Notes under the pieces: model-generated | Database searches by the model: none | Told to the model about the DNA's origin: nothing | Seen by the model: the letters and a program-made list of their open reading frames with translations, nothing else | From: CAMAVH01 sp036500145 | GTDB taxonomy: Bacteria > Pseudomonadota > Alphaproteobacteria > SMXQ01 | DNA length: 64,000 bases | Reading direction: 5' to 3' | NCBI GenBank assembly: GCA_036500145.1 | Contig: DASYCO010000012.1 | Span: 1-64,000, forward strand | In this document: in pieces, positions 21,547 through 29,862 of the stretch | Layout: each line of letters opens with the position of its first letter | Position numbering within the stretch: position 1 is the first letter of the stretch | Translations under genes and position numbers: made by a program

Positions 21547-22344
21547 ATGCCGGATGCCCCCTGCCCGTTGATCGAGGTCAAGTCGCTGTCGAAGTCCTTC
21601 GACGGCGGCCGCGGCTTCGCCGTCGCCGATGTCTCGCTCGCGATCGCCGCCGGATCGCTCGTCGCCCTCGTCGGCAGCTCCGGCTCGGGCAAGACGACGC
21701 TGCTCAAATGCGTCAACCGCCTGATCGAGCCCGACAAAGGCGAGGTGCGCATCGACGGCGTCGACGTGAACGGCATGGCCGCGCCGGAGCTGAGGCGCGG
21801 CATCGGCTATGTCTTCCAGGGCGTCGGGCTCTTCCCGCATATGCGCGTCGGCGAGAACATCGGCATCACGCCGAAGCTGCTCGGCTGGCCGGCAGAGAAG
21901 ATCGACGCCCGCGTCGCCGAGCTGCTCGACCTGGTCGACCTGCCCCGGGACCACGCCCGGCGCTTTCCCCACATGCTCTCCGGCGGCCAGCGCCAGCGCG
22001 TCGGCGTCGCGCGCGCCATCGCGGCGCGCCCGCGCATCATGCTGATGGACGAGCCCTTCGGCGCGCTCGATCCCGTCACGCGCGACGACCTCGGCAGCGC
22101 CTACCGCAAGCTGCATGACAGCCTCGGCATGACCACCTTGATGGTGACCCATGACGTGCAGGAGGCGGCGCTGCTGGCCGACCGCATCGTCGTCATGAAG
22201 GGCGGCCGCATCGTTGCCGACGGCACGCCGCAGGCCCTGATGGCGAACGCCGCAGATCCGGACGTCGCCGCCCTCATGGCCGTGCCGAAGCGCCAGGCCG
22301 AACGCATCGGCCGGCTGATGGCGACCGCCGAGCAGCCATCATGA
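21547..22344 (+). CDS. Osmoprotectant/quaternary-amine ABC transporter ATP-binding protein (OpuCA/EgtV-like)
   Basis: 265-residue ATPase with Walker A GSSGSGKTT, the signature LSGGQRQRVGVARAI, Walker B IMLMDEPFGALDP and the H-loop MVTHDVQEA. The family-typical IGYVFQGVGLFPHMRVGENIG is between them. It lacks the C-terminal CBS domains of OpuCA/OpuBA, which makes it closer to short quaternary-amine ATPases. ATG 21547 with AGGAAG upstream is preferred to a TTG 39 bases earlier. The stop overlaps the next start by four bases, so the two genes form one importer. Confidence 0.9.
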   Translation: MPDAPCPLIEVKSLSKSFDGGRGFAVADVSLAIAAGSLVALVGSSGSGKTTLLKCVNRLIEPDKGEVRIDGVDVNGMAAPELRRGIGYVFQGVGLFPHMRVGENIGITPKLLGWPAEKIDARVAELLDLVDLPRDHARRFPHMLSGGQRQRVGVARAIAARPRIMLMDEPFGALDPVTRDDLGSAYRKLHDSLGMTTLMVTHDVQEAALLADRIVVMKGGRIVADGTPQALMANAADPDVAALMAVPKRQAERIGRLMATAEQPS

Positions 22345-23897
22345 CCGACAAAGCCTGGTCCGACGCCTGGTCGCTGCTGCCGGCCTACCTCACGCCGCAT
22401 ATCGTGCTGAGCGCCGCCGCCCTGGCGCTCGGGCTGCTCGTCAGCCTGCCGCTCGCCGTCGCCATCGCCGGGCGGCCGCGCCTGCGCTGGCCGGTGCTGG
22501 CCGTCGCCGGCCTGATCCAGACGATTCCGGGCCTCGCCCTGCTGGCGCTGTTCTATCCCCTGCTGCTGGCGCTCTCGGCGGTGACGCTGCACGCCTTCGG
22601 CTTCGCCATCCCCGCCCTCGGCTTCCTGCCGACGCTGATCGCGCTGACGCTCTACGCCATGCTGCCGATCCTGCGCAACGGCGTGGCGGGGCTGAACGGC
22701 GTCGATCCCGACGTCGTCGAGGCCGCCGAAGGCGTCGGCATGACGCCACGCCAGGTTTTGCTGCGCGTAAAGGCGCCGCTCGCCGCGCCCGTCGTCATGG
22801 CCGGCGTGCGCACGGCGGCGGTCTGGACCATCGGCGCCGCCACGCTCTCCACGCCGGTCGGCCAGACCAGCCTCGGCAACTACATCTTCACCGGCCTGCA
22901 GACGGAGAACTGGGTGTCGGTGCTGTTCGGCTGCATCGCCGCCGCCGCCCTCGCCCTCGTCGCCGATATCTTCCTCGGCCTGATCGAAACCGGCCTGGCC
23001 CAACGCCGCCACACGCGCATGGCGCTCGGCGTCGCCGGGCTCCTCCTCGGCACGCTTGCCGGCCTAACGCCGCTGCTCGCGAACGGCACGGCGACCTACA
23101 CCATCGGCGCGAAGAACTTTTCCGAGCAGTTCATCCTGGCCGAGCTTATGGGCGAACGCCTGAAGGCCGAGGGCGCCAGCGTCGCCCATAAGGACGGGCT
23201 CGGCTCGGCCGTCGCCTTCCGCGCCCTCGCCCATGACGACATCGACGTCTACGTCGACTATTCCGGCACGCTGTGGAGCAACGTCATGGGGCGCGGCGAC
23301 ATGCTCAGGCGCGACGTGATGCAGAAGGAGATCGCCCGCTGGATGAAGGCCGAACAGGGCGTCACCGTGCTCGGCCCGCTCGGCTTCGAGAACGCCTACG
23401 TGCTCGCCATGAAGCGCGACCGGGCGGCGACGCTCGGCGTCTCGACTCTGGACGACCTCGCCCGCGTCGCGCCACAGCTCGTCATCGGCAGCGACATAGA
23501 ATTCCTGAGCCGGCCCGAATGGACCGCCCTGAAGGACGCCTACGGCCTGTCCTTCAAGGGGCAGCGCTCCTTCAACCCGACGATCATGTACCGCGCGCTG
23601 GAGACCGGCGAAGTCGACGTGATCTCCGCCTTCTCCAGCGACGGGCGGATGGCCTCGCTCGACCTCGTCGCCCTCGGCGACCCCAAGCAGGCCGCCCCCG
23701 CCTACGACGCGCTCATCCTGCTCGCGCCGAAGCGGGCCAACGACGAACGGCTGAAGCGCGCCCTGACGCCCCTCATCGGCGCCATTCCCGTCGAGGCGAT
23801 GCGCGCCGCCAACCTCGCCGTCGACCGCGACGCGGACAAGGCCTCGCCCGCCCAGGCCGCGCGCGACCTGGCAGCGACGCTGCACCTTCAGCCTTAG
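22341..23897 (+). CDS. Fused permease and substrate-binding protein of an OpuC/EgtU-type ABC importer
   Basis: 518-residue fusion. Residues ~15-240 form the permease with six or so helices and the coupling segment EAAEGVGMTPRQVLLRVKAPLAAP. Residues ~250-515 are an OpuAC-type binding domain, beginning TYTIGAKNFSEQFILAELMGERL and containing DIDVYVDYSGTLW and GEVDVISAFSSDGR. Such permease-binder fusions are known for glycine betaine/choline importers and for the ergothioneine importer EgtU, so the ligand may be either. It is translationally coupled to its ATPase. The 3-prime end overlaps the convergent znuB-like gene by four bases. Confidence 0.9.
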   Translation: MTDKAWSDAWSLLPAYLTPHIVLSAAALALGLLVSLPLAVAIAGRPRLRWPVLAVAGLIQTIPGLALLALFYPLLLALSAVTLHAFGFAIPALGFLPTLIALTLYAMLPILRNGVAGLNGVDPDVVEAAEGVGMTPRQVLLRVKAPLAAPVVMAGVRTAAVWTIGAATLSTPVGQTSLGNYIFTGLQTENWVSVLFGCIAAAALALVADIFLGLIETGLAQRRHTRMALGVAGLLLGTLAGLTPLLANGTATYTIGAKNFSEQFILAELMGERLKAEGASVAHKDGLGSAVAFRALAHDDIDVYVDYSGTLWSNVMGRGDMLRRDVMQKEIARWMKAEQGVTVLGPLGFENAYVLAMKRDRAATLGVSTLDDLARVAPQLVIGSDIEFLSRPEWTALKDAYGLSFKGQRSFNPTIMYRALETGEVDVISAFSSDGRMASLDLVALGDPKQAAPAYDALILLAPKRANDERLKRALTPLIGAIPVEAMRAANLAVDRDADKASPAQAARDLAATLHLQP

Positions 23898-24670
23898 GCA
23901 TCCGACGTCCGCGCCAAAGCCGCTACGGCGATGAAGGCCAGCAGCAGGGTGCAGACGATCGTCGGCCCCGTGGGCAGGTCGAGGGCCGCCGAGAGCGACA
24001 GCCCGAAGAGATAGCCGACGATGGCCGTGAGATAGCCGACGGCGAGCCGCCAGCGGCCTGGCAGACGGCGCACGGCGAGCGCCGGCAGGATCAGCGTCGC
24101 AAAGACGAGATAGACGCCGACGAGCTGCACCGACTGGGTGACGGTCAGCGCGAACAGCCCGTAGAACCACATCCGCCCTGCCCGCGTCGCGGAGCTGATG
24201 CGGCCGGCGAAGAGGAACCACAGCAGCAGAACCACGGCGTAGAGGACCGCCGCCGGCAGCAGCTGCGCCGGGGTGACCCAGAGGATCTGCCCGACCAGCA
24301 GGTCTTGCAGATGCTCGCCGCCATGCGGATTGTGCGCAAGCAGCAGCAAGGCGACGCTGGCCGCCGCCACGAAGAGCACGCCGATGAGCGCCTCCTGCAC
24401 GTCGGGCCAATGCTTCTCCGTCCAGGTCAGCAGCAGCGCGCCGAGCAAGGCGGCCGCCGTCGCCGCAAGCTGCACGCGCCAGCCCTGCGGCTCCCAGCCC
24501 AGGCCGTCGGCGACGATGACGCCGAGGCCCGCGACCTGCGCGATGGCGAGGTCGATGAAGACGATGCCCCGGGCCAGCACGCGCTGGCCCAGGGGAACAT
24601 GCGTCGCGATCACCAGCAGCCCGGCGAGGAAGGCCGGGAAGAGGATGCTGAGATCGAGGCTAGCGAACAT
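23894..24670 (-). CDS. znuB: Zinc/manganese-type ABC transporter permease (ZnuB family)
   Basis: 258-residue inner-membrane permease of the ABC-3 family with about eight hydrophobic segments. Family features include the GQRVLARGIVFIDLAIAQVAGLG start region and TQSVQLVGVYLVFATLILPAL. It overlaps the end of the upstream binding-protein gene by 11 bases. The partner ATPase (ZnuC) is not adjacent and is absent from the window, so it must be encoded elsewhere. Zinc is inferred from the locus, including a candidate Zur site; manganese or iron cannot be ruled out. Confidence 0.88.
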   Translation of the reverse strand: MFASLDLSILFPAFLAGLLVIATHVPLGQRVLARGIVFIDLAIAQVAGLGVIVADGLGWEPQGWRVQLAATAAALLGALLLTWTEKHWPDVQEALIGVLFVAAASVALLLLAHNPHGGEHLQDLLVGQILWVTPAQLLPAAVLYAVVLLLWFLFAGRISSATRAGRMWFYGLFALTVTQSVQLVGVYLVFATLILPALAVRRLPGRWRLAVGYLTAIVGYLFGLSLSAALDLPTGPTIVCTLLLAFIAVAALARTSDA

Positions 24671-25586
24671 TGGCCGCCGCCAGCAGCCGGTTCAGCGTGT
24701 CGTCGAACAGGCCGAACAGGTCCTTCGCCCCGTCGCTGCCGCCGACCGTGAAGGGCAGCACAGCGACCGGCACGCCGGCGCGGTCCTTCAGGAAGTCGGA
24801 GGGCCGCGAGTCCTCGTAGGCGGCGCGGATCACCAGCCGGATCGGCTGCTGGCGCACCGTGTCGACGACCTGCGCGAGATAGCCGCTCGACGGCGGAATG
24901 CCGGGCTTGGGCTCCAGCGTCACCGTCTCCGTCATGCCGAGCCAGTCGAGCAGGTAGGTCCAGTTCTTGTGCTGGGTGCCGATCGGCAGGCCGCGCAGCG
25001 ACGCCGCCTGCAGAGTCCAGCCCTGCATCGCCATCGTCCAGCGCTCGTCGAACGCATGGTAGCGGCTCGCGTAGTAAGCCGCGTTGGCGGGGTCCAGCTC
25101 GGCCAGCCGGTCCGCCAGCGGCTTCGCCACCGCGGCGATGTTGCGCGGGTCGGTCTGGATGTGCGGATTACCCGCCGCATGGACGTCGCCGTCGGCACGG
25201 TCGAGACGCTCCGGCACGTCGAGCAGGTGGACGTAGCGCGCCGCCTCGAACGAGCCCTTGGCGCCCGGCAGGATCTTGCCGTTGGTGGCCTGACGCTGGA
25301 TCTGCGGCAGCCAGCCAATCTCCAGCTCCGCGCCGGTGCAGACGGCGAGGTCCGCCGCCCGCGCATGGGCGATGAGGCTCGGCCGCGCCTGGATCTGATG
25401 CGGATCCTGGCTCGCCTGCGTCGCCATGTAGACCGACACCTTGTCGCCGCCAAGCTCCTTGGTCAGGCTGGCCCATTCCGGCTCGCAGGCGAAGACGTTG
25501 ACGTCGGCCAGGGCCGCCGTCGCGCCGATGGTTCCCAGCGCCGCGAGCGCGACGCCGAAGAAGAGTACGATATGTCCGGTTCTCAT
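24660..25586 (-). CDS. znuA: Zinc-type ABC transporter periplasmic binding protein (ZnuA family)
   Basis: 308 residues with an N-terminal signal peptide ending near ALADVNVFACEPEW. Cluster A-I features are visible: DPHQIQARPSLIAHARAADLAVCTGAELE, GNPHIQTDPRN and the C-terminal-lobe TQHKNWTYLLDWLG. The likely metal-ligand histidines lie in DPHQ, GNPH and QHKN. The long His/Asp-rich loop of some ZnuA proteins is absent, although a short DVHAAGNPH stretch remains. It is encoded between an outer-membrane barrel and the permease, consistent with metal uptake across both membranes. Confidence 0.88.
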   Translation of the reverse strand: MRTGHIVLFFGVALAALGTIGATAALADVNVFACEPEWASLTKELGGDKVSVYMATQASQDPHQIQARPSLIAHARAADLAVCTGAELEIGWLPQIQRQATNGKILPGAKGSFEAARYVHLLDVPERLDRADGDVHAAGNPHIQTDPRNIAAVAKPLADRLAELDPANAAYYASRYHAFDERWTMAMQGWTLQAASLRGLPIGTQHKNWTYLLDWLGMTETVTLEPKPGIPPSSGYLAQVVDTVRQQPIRLVIRAAYEDSRPSDFLKDRAGVPVAVLPFTVGGSDGAKDLFGLFDDTLNRLLAAANVR

Positions 25587-25598
25587 GATGGGTTCTCC

Positions 25599-26984
25599 TC
25601 AATACTGGTGGGCGCCGTGCGGCCCGAAGATGACGGTGTATTGCAGCAGCACGAGATCGTTGGTCTCGGCGTCCGAGGCGTCGCGGCTGTACTGCAGGCG
25701 GATGCGGCCGAATTCGCTCGTGTCGTATTCGAGCAGGGCCGTGCCGCGCCGCGGCGTATGGCCCATGTCGTCCAGCGTCGTGCCGGCGAGCGCCACGTCG
25801 ACGTCGCTGGCGTTCACCTGGTCGTAGCGCAGGCCGACCTTCCACTGCGGCATGAACTGGTAGACCGCCTGGGCGTACCAGCCCGTCTGGTCGCCGTCCG
25901 TGTTCACGCCGTCGAAGTCGCCGGACTGGCGCTGCAGGAAGAACTCGCCGGCGAGCGTCAGGTTGCGCTCGACCGGATTGCCGCCGGGCGCCCATTTGTA
26001 GACGAGACTGGCGATGCCGAGGTCGGTCGGGCCGCTGTAGACGTCGGGCATGTCGCCCGTCTCGCGGTCCTTCGCGTTGGTGCGCAGATAGGACAGGCCG
26101 GCCTGCCAGCTGCTGCTCTCGTCGATGTCGTCGCCGGCATGGACGAACAGGCTCTTCGCGCCGACGCCGCCGTGCGCGGCACCCGAGCCGGGGAAGCCCT
26201 CGCCGCGGAACAGCTCGCCGCCGAACTCCAGGAAGAACGGCGTCGGCGCGAGCCAGCGCACCTGCGCGCCGTCGTCGCCATACTGGCCGTCGAGCATCGC
26301 CGCATAGGGCAGCGGCGCGTCGATGAAGTCCCAGTCATGGGCATGCTTCTGGTTGAGGTAGCCGATGCCGGAGAAGAACCGGCCGCCCTTCAGCGTGAAG
26401 CCGCCCGGCAAGTCCGTCGTCTGCACGAAGGCCTCCTCCAGCGACAGCTCGTTCTCGGGCGTCATCGAGACGGTCAGGTTGCCGAACAGCGCCTGGTCGA
26501 TGTTGGCGTTGAAGTTCAGCTCCGACTCGCCGAGCGAAAAGCCGCGCGACTTGCCTTCCGACGTCTCGTCGCCGAGCGGGAAGCCGGCGATGCGCGGCGA
26601 GCCCGGATCGTGCGACGACGCGCCGAAGGTGCCGTTCAGCACGCCGCTGATCGACGGATTGAACGCGTTGGGGTTGGAGCTGACGTTGGCGACCGGAGCC
26701 GCCTTGGCTGGCGCACTCGCGGCGCCCGCCGCGACGACGGCCTTGGTCTGCGTCGCCGTGTCCTTCGCGGCCTGGGCGTCGCCCTCGGCCTTGTCGAGGC
26801 GGCTCTCGAGGTCGCGGATCTTCGATTCGTAGTCCTGCTTCATCTGGTCGAACATCTGGCGGATCGCCGCCATGTCCGCCGGAGACTGCGCTGTCTTGCT
26901 TTGGGCAAGGGCGGCGTTGCCGTGGCTCATGAGAGCCCAGGCGCCCGTGGCCGCAGCCAGGGCGAATGTGCGTTTGAAAGTCAT
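25599..26984 (-). CDS. Predicted zinc-locus outer-membrane beta-barrel protein
   Basis: 461-residue exported protein. The signal peptide (about 1-26, cleaved near ALAQS) is followed by a short coiled coil (MFDQMKQDYESKIRDLESRLDKAEG), an Ala-rich linker and then a long stretch of alternating hydrophobic residues ending in a C-terminal aromatic (YTVIFGPHGAHQY). These are features of an outer-membrane porin-like barrel. The ATG 26984 start is chosen because it begins a proper signal peptide. It lies 12 bases upstream of the znuA-like gene in the same operon, so passage of zinc or a zinc complex across the outer membrane is a reasonable guess. I cannot name the family. Confidence 0.75.
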   Translation of the reverse strand: MTFKRTFALAAATGAWALMSHGNAALAQSKTAQSPADMAAIRQMFDQMKQDYESKIRDLESRLDKAEGDAQAAKDTATQTKAVVAAGAASAPAKAAPVANVSSNPNAFNPSISGVLNGTFGASSHDPGSPRIAGFPLGDETSEGKSRGFSLGESELNFNANIDQALFGNLTVSMTPENELSLEEAFVQTTDLPGGFTLKGGRFFSGIGYLNQKHAHDWDFIDAPLPYAAMLDGQYGDDGAQVRWLAPTPFFLEFGGELFRGEGFPGSGAAHGGVGAKSLFVHAGDDIDESSSWQAGLSYLRTNAKDRETGDMPDVYSGPTDLGIASLVYKWAPGGNPVERNLTLAGEFFLQRQSGDFDGVNTDGDQTGWYAQAVYQFMPQWKVGLRYDQVNASDVDVALAGTTLDDMGHTPRRGTALLEYDTSEFGRIRLQYSRDASDAETNDLVLLQYTVIFGPHGAHQY

Positions 26985-27061
26985 CGTTCGCTCTCTTCGT
27001 TTCCATGCCGCAATCGGGCGGCACAGCATGAAACTCGGCGCCGGTCAGGACCGGCGCGGGA

Positions 27062-27478
27062 TCAAGCTCGGGCGGAAGCGAAGGGAGACGGAGGGCCGCG
27101 CGCGGCGGCGGGAACGGGACGCGCGGCGATGACGGAGACGTCGCGCAGGTCGGCGAAGGCCAGCGGCGCGAAGGTCGGCACGGCCAGCGGCAAGATGGAC
27201 GGCAGGACGGAGAACGTCCCCAGCGCGATCAGGTTGCAGAGATCGCACTGGTCGTTGTGGCCATCGGGCAGATTGGCGGGCAGATCGACGGCACGCGCGT
27301 GCTGCGAAGCCCCGTCGTCGAGCGACAAGACGATGGCGGGCGATGCGCCGCCGGACGGCAGGTCGTGGAAATGGGCCTGGACGATGTAGCCCTGCAGCGC
27401 GACGGCAAGGACCAGCAGCAACGCCTGAAGGCGTCCACCGATCCCGTAACGAGCGATTGCCCCGCCTCGCGCCTTCAC
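27062..27478 (-). CDS. Small exported Cys-containing protein at head of the zinc locus (DUF2946-like)
   Basis: 138 residues starting at a GTG. An N-terminal hydrophobic segment (LQALLLVLAVALQGYIVQAHFH) is followed by a Cys-x-x-Cys element in GHNDQCDLCNLIAL, a second hydrophobic stretch and a Pro/Ala/Arg-rich tail. The Hx(n)CxxC arrangement after a membrane segment resembles DUF2946 proteins, often seen near metal or TonB genes. It is first in a minus-strand operon with the barrel protein, ZnuA and ZnuB. The histidines and CDLC could bind metal. Function is not established; the family call is tentative. Confidence 0.6.
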   Translation of the reverse strand: MKARGGAIARYGIGGRLQALLLVLAVALQGYIVQAHFHDLPSGGASPAIVLSLDDGASQHARAVDLPANLPDGHNDQCDLCNLIALGTFSVLPSILPLAVPTFAPLAFADLRDVSVIAARPVPAAARGPPSPFASARA

Positions 27479-27539
27479 TTGCCCTGTCCCCGCATCATCG
27501 TCCGACGGCAGGAATAGGAGATTTCGGCTCAGGCGTAAA

Positions 27540-27563
27540 GATACATTATAACATAATTAATGC
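27540..27563. promoter_or_regulatory. AT-rich candidate Zur operator of the zinc locus
   Basis: This 24-base AT-rich island has the core ACATTATAACATAATT in an otherwise GC-rich region. Its reverse complement contains ATGTTATAATGTAT, resembling Zur boxes built on TGTTATA/TATAACA halves. It lies about 60 bases upstream of the first minus-strand gene. The symmetry is imperfect and no zur gene is in the window, so this is a candidate only. Confidence 0.5.
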
Positions 27564-27605
27564 AGGAGCCCTTGGGGCGCGGAGACCTCCCCGCGCCCCG
27601 CCGGA

Positions 27606-28154
27606 CTATTTGGACACCTTGGCCGACAGCTTCTTCGCTTCGTCGAGATGGTGCTCCACGGTCTTCACGATGTCGGCCGAGACCTTCTTGATCGCGGCAT
27701 TCTCGCCGTCCTTGGCGTAGGCACGATGCAGCGTCAGCGCGTCCTCGTGGCCGCTGACCTGGGCCTTCATGTAGTCGGCGTCGAAGGCTGCGGCGTCGTC
27801 CTTCTGCAGACGGTCGTAGGTCGCCTGGTGCGCGTCGTCGAGCTTGGCCGGCGCGGCCGCGTCGATCTTCTGGCTCTTGGCGGCATCGAGCAGCTTCTTA
27901 GTCGAATCCGTATGGTCCTTGATCATCATGCTGGCGAAGCTTTTCACGTCGTTCGACTTGGTGCGATCGAGCGCGAGCTTGCTCGACTGCACCTCGAACA
28001 AGTCGCCCATGCCGGCATGCTGCAGATAGTCTTGCGTCGCCTTCCCCGCCGGGGGCGCGGACATGGTCTGTGCCGTCGCCGGCAGCGCGAATACGGCGAA
28101 CGTCACGGCAAAAACAATGGGAATGAAGCGCAAGCTGAATGGGCGGGCTGTCAT
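27606..28154 (-). CDS. DUF4142 family exported protein
   Basis: 182-residue protein with signal peptide 1-29 (ends ALPATAQT), then an all-helical ferritin-like DUF4142 domain. Its motifs are TQDYLQHAGMGDLFEVQSSKLAL, VKSFASMMIKDHTDSTKKL, and a second half with HEDALTLHRAYA and VEHHLDEAKKL. The start at ATG 28154 follows AGGAGG. Proteins of this family are periplasmic and often stress-linked, but no activity is established. It is monocistronic between the zinc-locus promoter region and the AHSA1 gene. Confidence 0.87.
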   Translation of the reverse strand: MTARPFSLRFIPIVFAVTFAVFALPATAQTMSAPPAGKATQDYLQHAGMGDLFEVQSSKLALDRTKSNDVKSFASMMIKDHTDSTKKLLDAAKSQKIDAAAPAKLDDAHQATYDRLQKDDAAAFDADYMKAQVSGHEDALTLHRAYAKDGENAAIKKVSADIVKTVEHHLDEAKKLSAKVSK

Positions 28155-28282
28155 GGCGGGCCTCCTGTTGAGCACGGTTCCTCGCGCCTTCAGTTTCCCT
28201 GAAGGCGCGAACGGTCTGCACTCAACGATGGAGCCTCGGAAGCCGTTCCGGGAACGCGGCCCAGACGCCCTCACGCCCTGCG

Positions 28283-28759
28283 TTATTTGCTGGGCGTCGC
28301 CAGCCCCAGCGGCTTGCCGGTTTCCAGCAGCGTCTTGAGGCCTGAGAGGATCATCGGCCAGCCCCGCCGTCCGCCCTCGAGCAGAGGCTTCGGCATCGGC
28401 GTCGGATGGGCTTCCGTCATGGTGAGGCGAACGACGCCGCCGCCGGCTGGCGCGATCTCGTAGGACACGACGGACTCCGGCAGGTCGGGGGCGGCCTCGA
28501 CGCGCCAGGACAGCACGAGCCGGCGCGGCGCATCGCTGTCGCGCACCTCGCCCCTCACCTCCACCGCCCCGTCCGGCTTGCGCAGCAGCCAGGGCGAGCC
28601 GCGCTTCCAGTCCGACTCGACGGTCCGGCCGAAGAAGTAGTCCTTCGTCAGCGTGCCGTTCGTCAGCGCCGACCACAGCCTGTCGGGCGTGGTCGCGACG
28701 TAGGTCACGTAGACAGTGCCTTCCGTCGTCAGTTCGCCCGCCGCCGGTTCGTCCGTCAT
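28283..28759 (-). CDS. SRPBCC/AHSA1-domain protein
   Basis: 158 residues with the AHSA1 (START-like) signature: VYVTYVATTPDRLWSALTNGTLTKDYFFG, then VLSWRVE and a C-terminal helix GWPMILSGLKTLLETG. The fold binds hydrophobic ligands in a helix-grip cavity; no specific role is known. The start overlaps the stop of the GFA-family gene by four bases, so the two are co-translated. Genes of this type frequently pair with ArsR regulators, but none is adjacent here. Confidence 0.85.
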   Translation of the reverse strand: MTDEPAAGELTTEGTVYVTYVATTPDRLWSALTNGTLTKDYFFGRTVESDWKRGSPWLLRKPDGAVEVRGEVRDSDAPRRLVLSWRVEAAPDLPESVVSYEIAPAGGGVVRLTMTEAHPTPMPKPLLEGGRRGWPMILSGLKTLLETGKPLGLATPSK

Positions 28760-29103
28760 TTGCTCGCGCCGTCGAAGTGAGTGATCTTCACCTTCGACAG
28801 GTCGACGTCCGGCACGCAGCGCAGGTTGACGGCGGCCATCTTGGTGCCGTCCGGCATCTGGCCGTCGGCGAAGGGCGCGCAGCCGCACACCGGGCAGAAG
28901 TGATGCGCGATCACATGCTTGTTGAAGAAATAGGTTTCGTAGTCGCTCTCCGGCGTCGACAGCTTCAACTTGTCGCGCGGCACGAAGGCGAGCACGCTGC
29001 CCTTCCGCCGGCACATGGAGCAGTTGCACTCCATTCCGGAGGTGAAGTCGCCTTCGACCGTGAAGGCGATGCGTCCGCAGTGGCAGCTTCCTTGATAGAG
29101 CAT
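28756..29103 (-). CDS. GFA-family (CENP-V/GFA domain) zinc-binding protein
   Basis: 115 residues with the glutathione-dependent formaldehyde-activating fold. The zinc-ligand cysteines are SCHCGRIAF, CNCSMCRRKGS and FCPVCGCAPF, the complete C-x-C and C-x-x-C set. ATG 29103 (MLYQGSCHCG) has a GAGGAGA ribosome site; an upstream in-frame Met adds residues without similarity. Family members are annotated as aldehyde-activating but most have no proven activity. It is coupled to the AHSA1-like gene. Confidence 0.88.
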   Translation of the reverse strand: MLYQGSCHCGRIAFTVEGDFTSGMECNCSMCRRKGSVLAFVPRDKLKLSTPESDYETYFFNKHVIAHHFCPVCGCAPFADGQMPDGTKMAAVNLRCVPDVDLSKVKITHFDGASK

Positions 29104-29160
29104 GGCCGTCTCCTCTGTTTGCCCGAGGATAACGGCCGAAAGCGGATTTTGCACCCTGCC

Positions 29161-29778
29161 CTATTTGCCGCTGCGCCGCGCCGGCTTCACGTGGGCGTCG
29201 ATCAGCGTTTGCGCCGTCTGGGCGAGCACGGCGGACGGGCCGCCCTTGCCGAAGATCTGGCCCGACACGAGCGCGCCCTCGATGAGCAGCACGAGGGCGT
29301 CGCCAAGCTCCGCCGGCCGCTCGGCGCCCATGGCCTTCGCCAGGTCGCGCAGGCGCTTGCGCAGCGCCGCCTTGTGACCCGTGGCGACCTTGCGCGCCGG
29401 ATGGTCCGAGTCGGGATATTCGACCACGGCGTTGGTCAGGCCGCAGCCGCGGTAGCCGTCCCGCGTGCGACCGGAGAGCATCTCGAAATAGGCGATCATC
29501 TGGCGGCGCGGATCGTCCGGATGGGCGGCGGCGGACGCGTCGAAGCGCGTCCAGAAGTCGGCTTCGTAGTCGCGCATGTAGGACGCGGCCAGCTCGTCCT
29601 TCGAGGCGAAGCTGCGGTAGAGGCTGGGCTTGGTGACGCCGGCGCGCTGCACGATCTCGTCGACGCCGACGGCGCGGATGCCCTGGCGGTAGAACAGCTC
29701 GCGCGCCGTGGCGCGGATCTTGTCGACGGCGCGCGCCGGCGCGGCGGACGCGAGGGAAACGGCGGTTTTCTTGGCCAT
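29161..29778 (-). CDS. TetR-family transcriptional regulator
   Basis: 205 residues from ATG 29778; an ATG at 29799 would add seven. The N-terminal helix-turn-helix is IRATARELFYRQGIRAVGVDEIVQRAGVTKPSLYRSFASKDELA near residues 20-65. The C-terminal ligand domain is typical of TetR_C proteins with RGCGLTNAVVEYP. It is transcribed away from an MFS gene, and a perfect 7-bp inverted repeat lies between them (separate entry). It probably represses the transporter, and possibly itself, until a ligand binds. Confidence 0.87.
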   Translation of the reverse strand: MAKKTAVSLASAAPARAVDKIRATARELFYRQGIRAVGVDEIVQRAGVTKPSLYRSFASKDELAASYMRDYEADFWTRFDASAAAHPDDPRRQMIAYFEMLSGRTRDGYRGCGLTNAVVEYPDSDHPARKVATGHKAALRKRLRDLAKAMGAERPAELGDALVLLIEGALVSGQIFGKGGPSAVLAQTAQTLIDAHVKPARRSGK

Positions 29779-29802
29779 GCTCAATACCGGACGATTCATG
29801 CC

Positions 29803-29832
29803 TTGACGATGTGACCGCTCGGTACGTATAAG
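29803..29832 (+). promoter_or_regulatory. Candidate sigma-70 promoter of the MFS gene
   Basis: TTGACG at 29803-29808 and TATAAG at 29827-29832 are separated by 18 bases, each one mismatch from the standard hexamers. They sit about 31 bases before the ATG at 29863. The left arm of the inverted repeat overlaps the -10 hexamer, which fits repression by the TetR protein. Confidence 0.55.
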
Positions 29833-29857
29833 CTTGAAACCCGCAACGTACCGGTCA
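29812..29857. promoter_or_regulatory. Candidate TetR operator between divergent tetR and MFS genes
   Basis: Inner arms GGTACGT (29821-29827) and ACGTACC (29846-29852) are perfect inverted copies; outer arms TGACC (29812-29816) and GGTCA (29853-29857) extend the symmetry. The centre is AT-rich. The arrangement allows either one looped operator or two adjacent half-operators for TetR dimers. Confidence 0.6.
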
Positions 29858-29862
29858 GTAAC

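Noticed and set aside
24273..27389. A 1,038-codon open frame on the plus strand opposite the zinc locus
   Set aside because: It is antisense to four genes with clear signal peptides and family motifs; its translation is Arg/Gly/His-rich with no domain, an effect of high GC leaving few stops.
23894..27478. A TonB-dependent zinc receptor (ZnuD) reading for the barrel protein
   Set aside because: There is no plug domain or TonB box; the N-terminal part is a coiled coil followed by a porin-like barrel.
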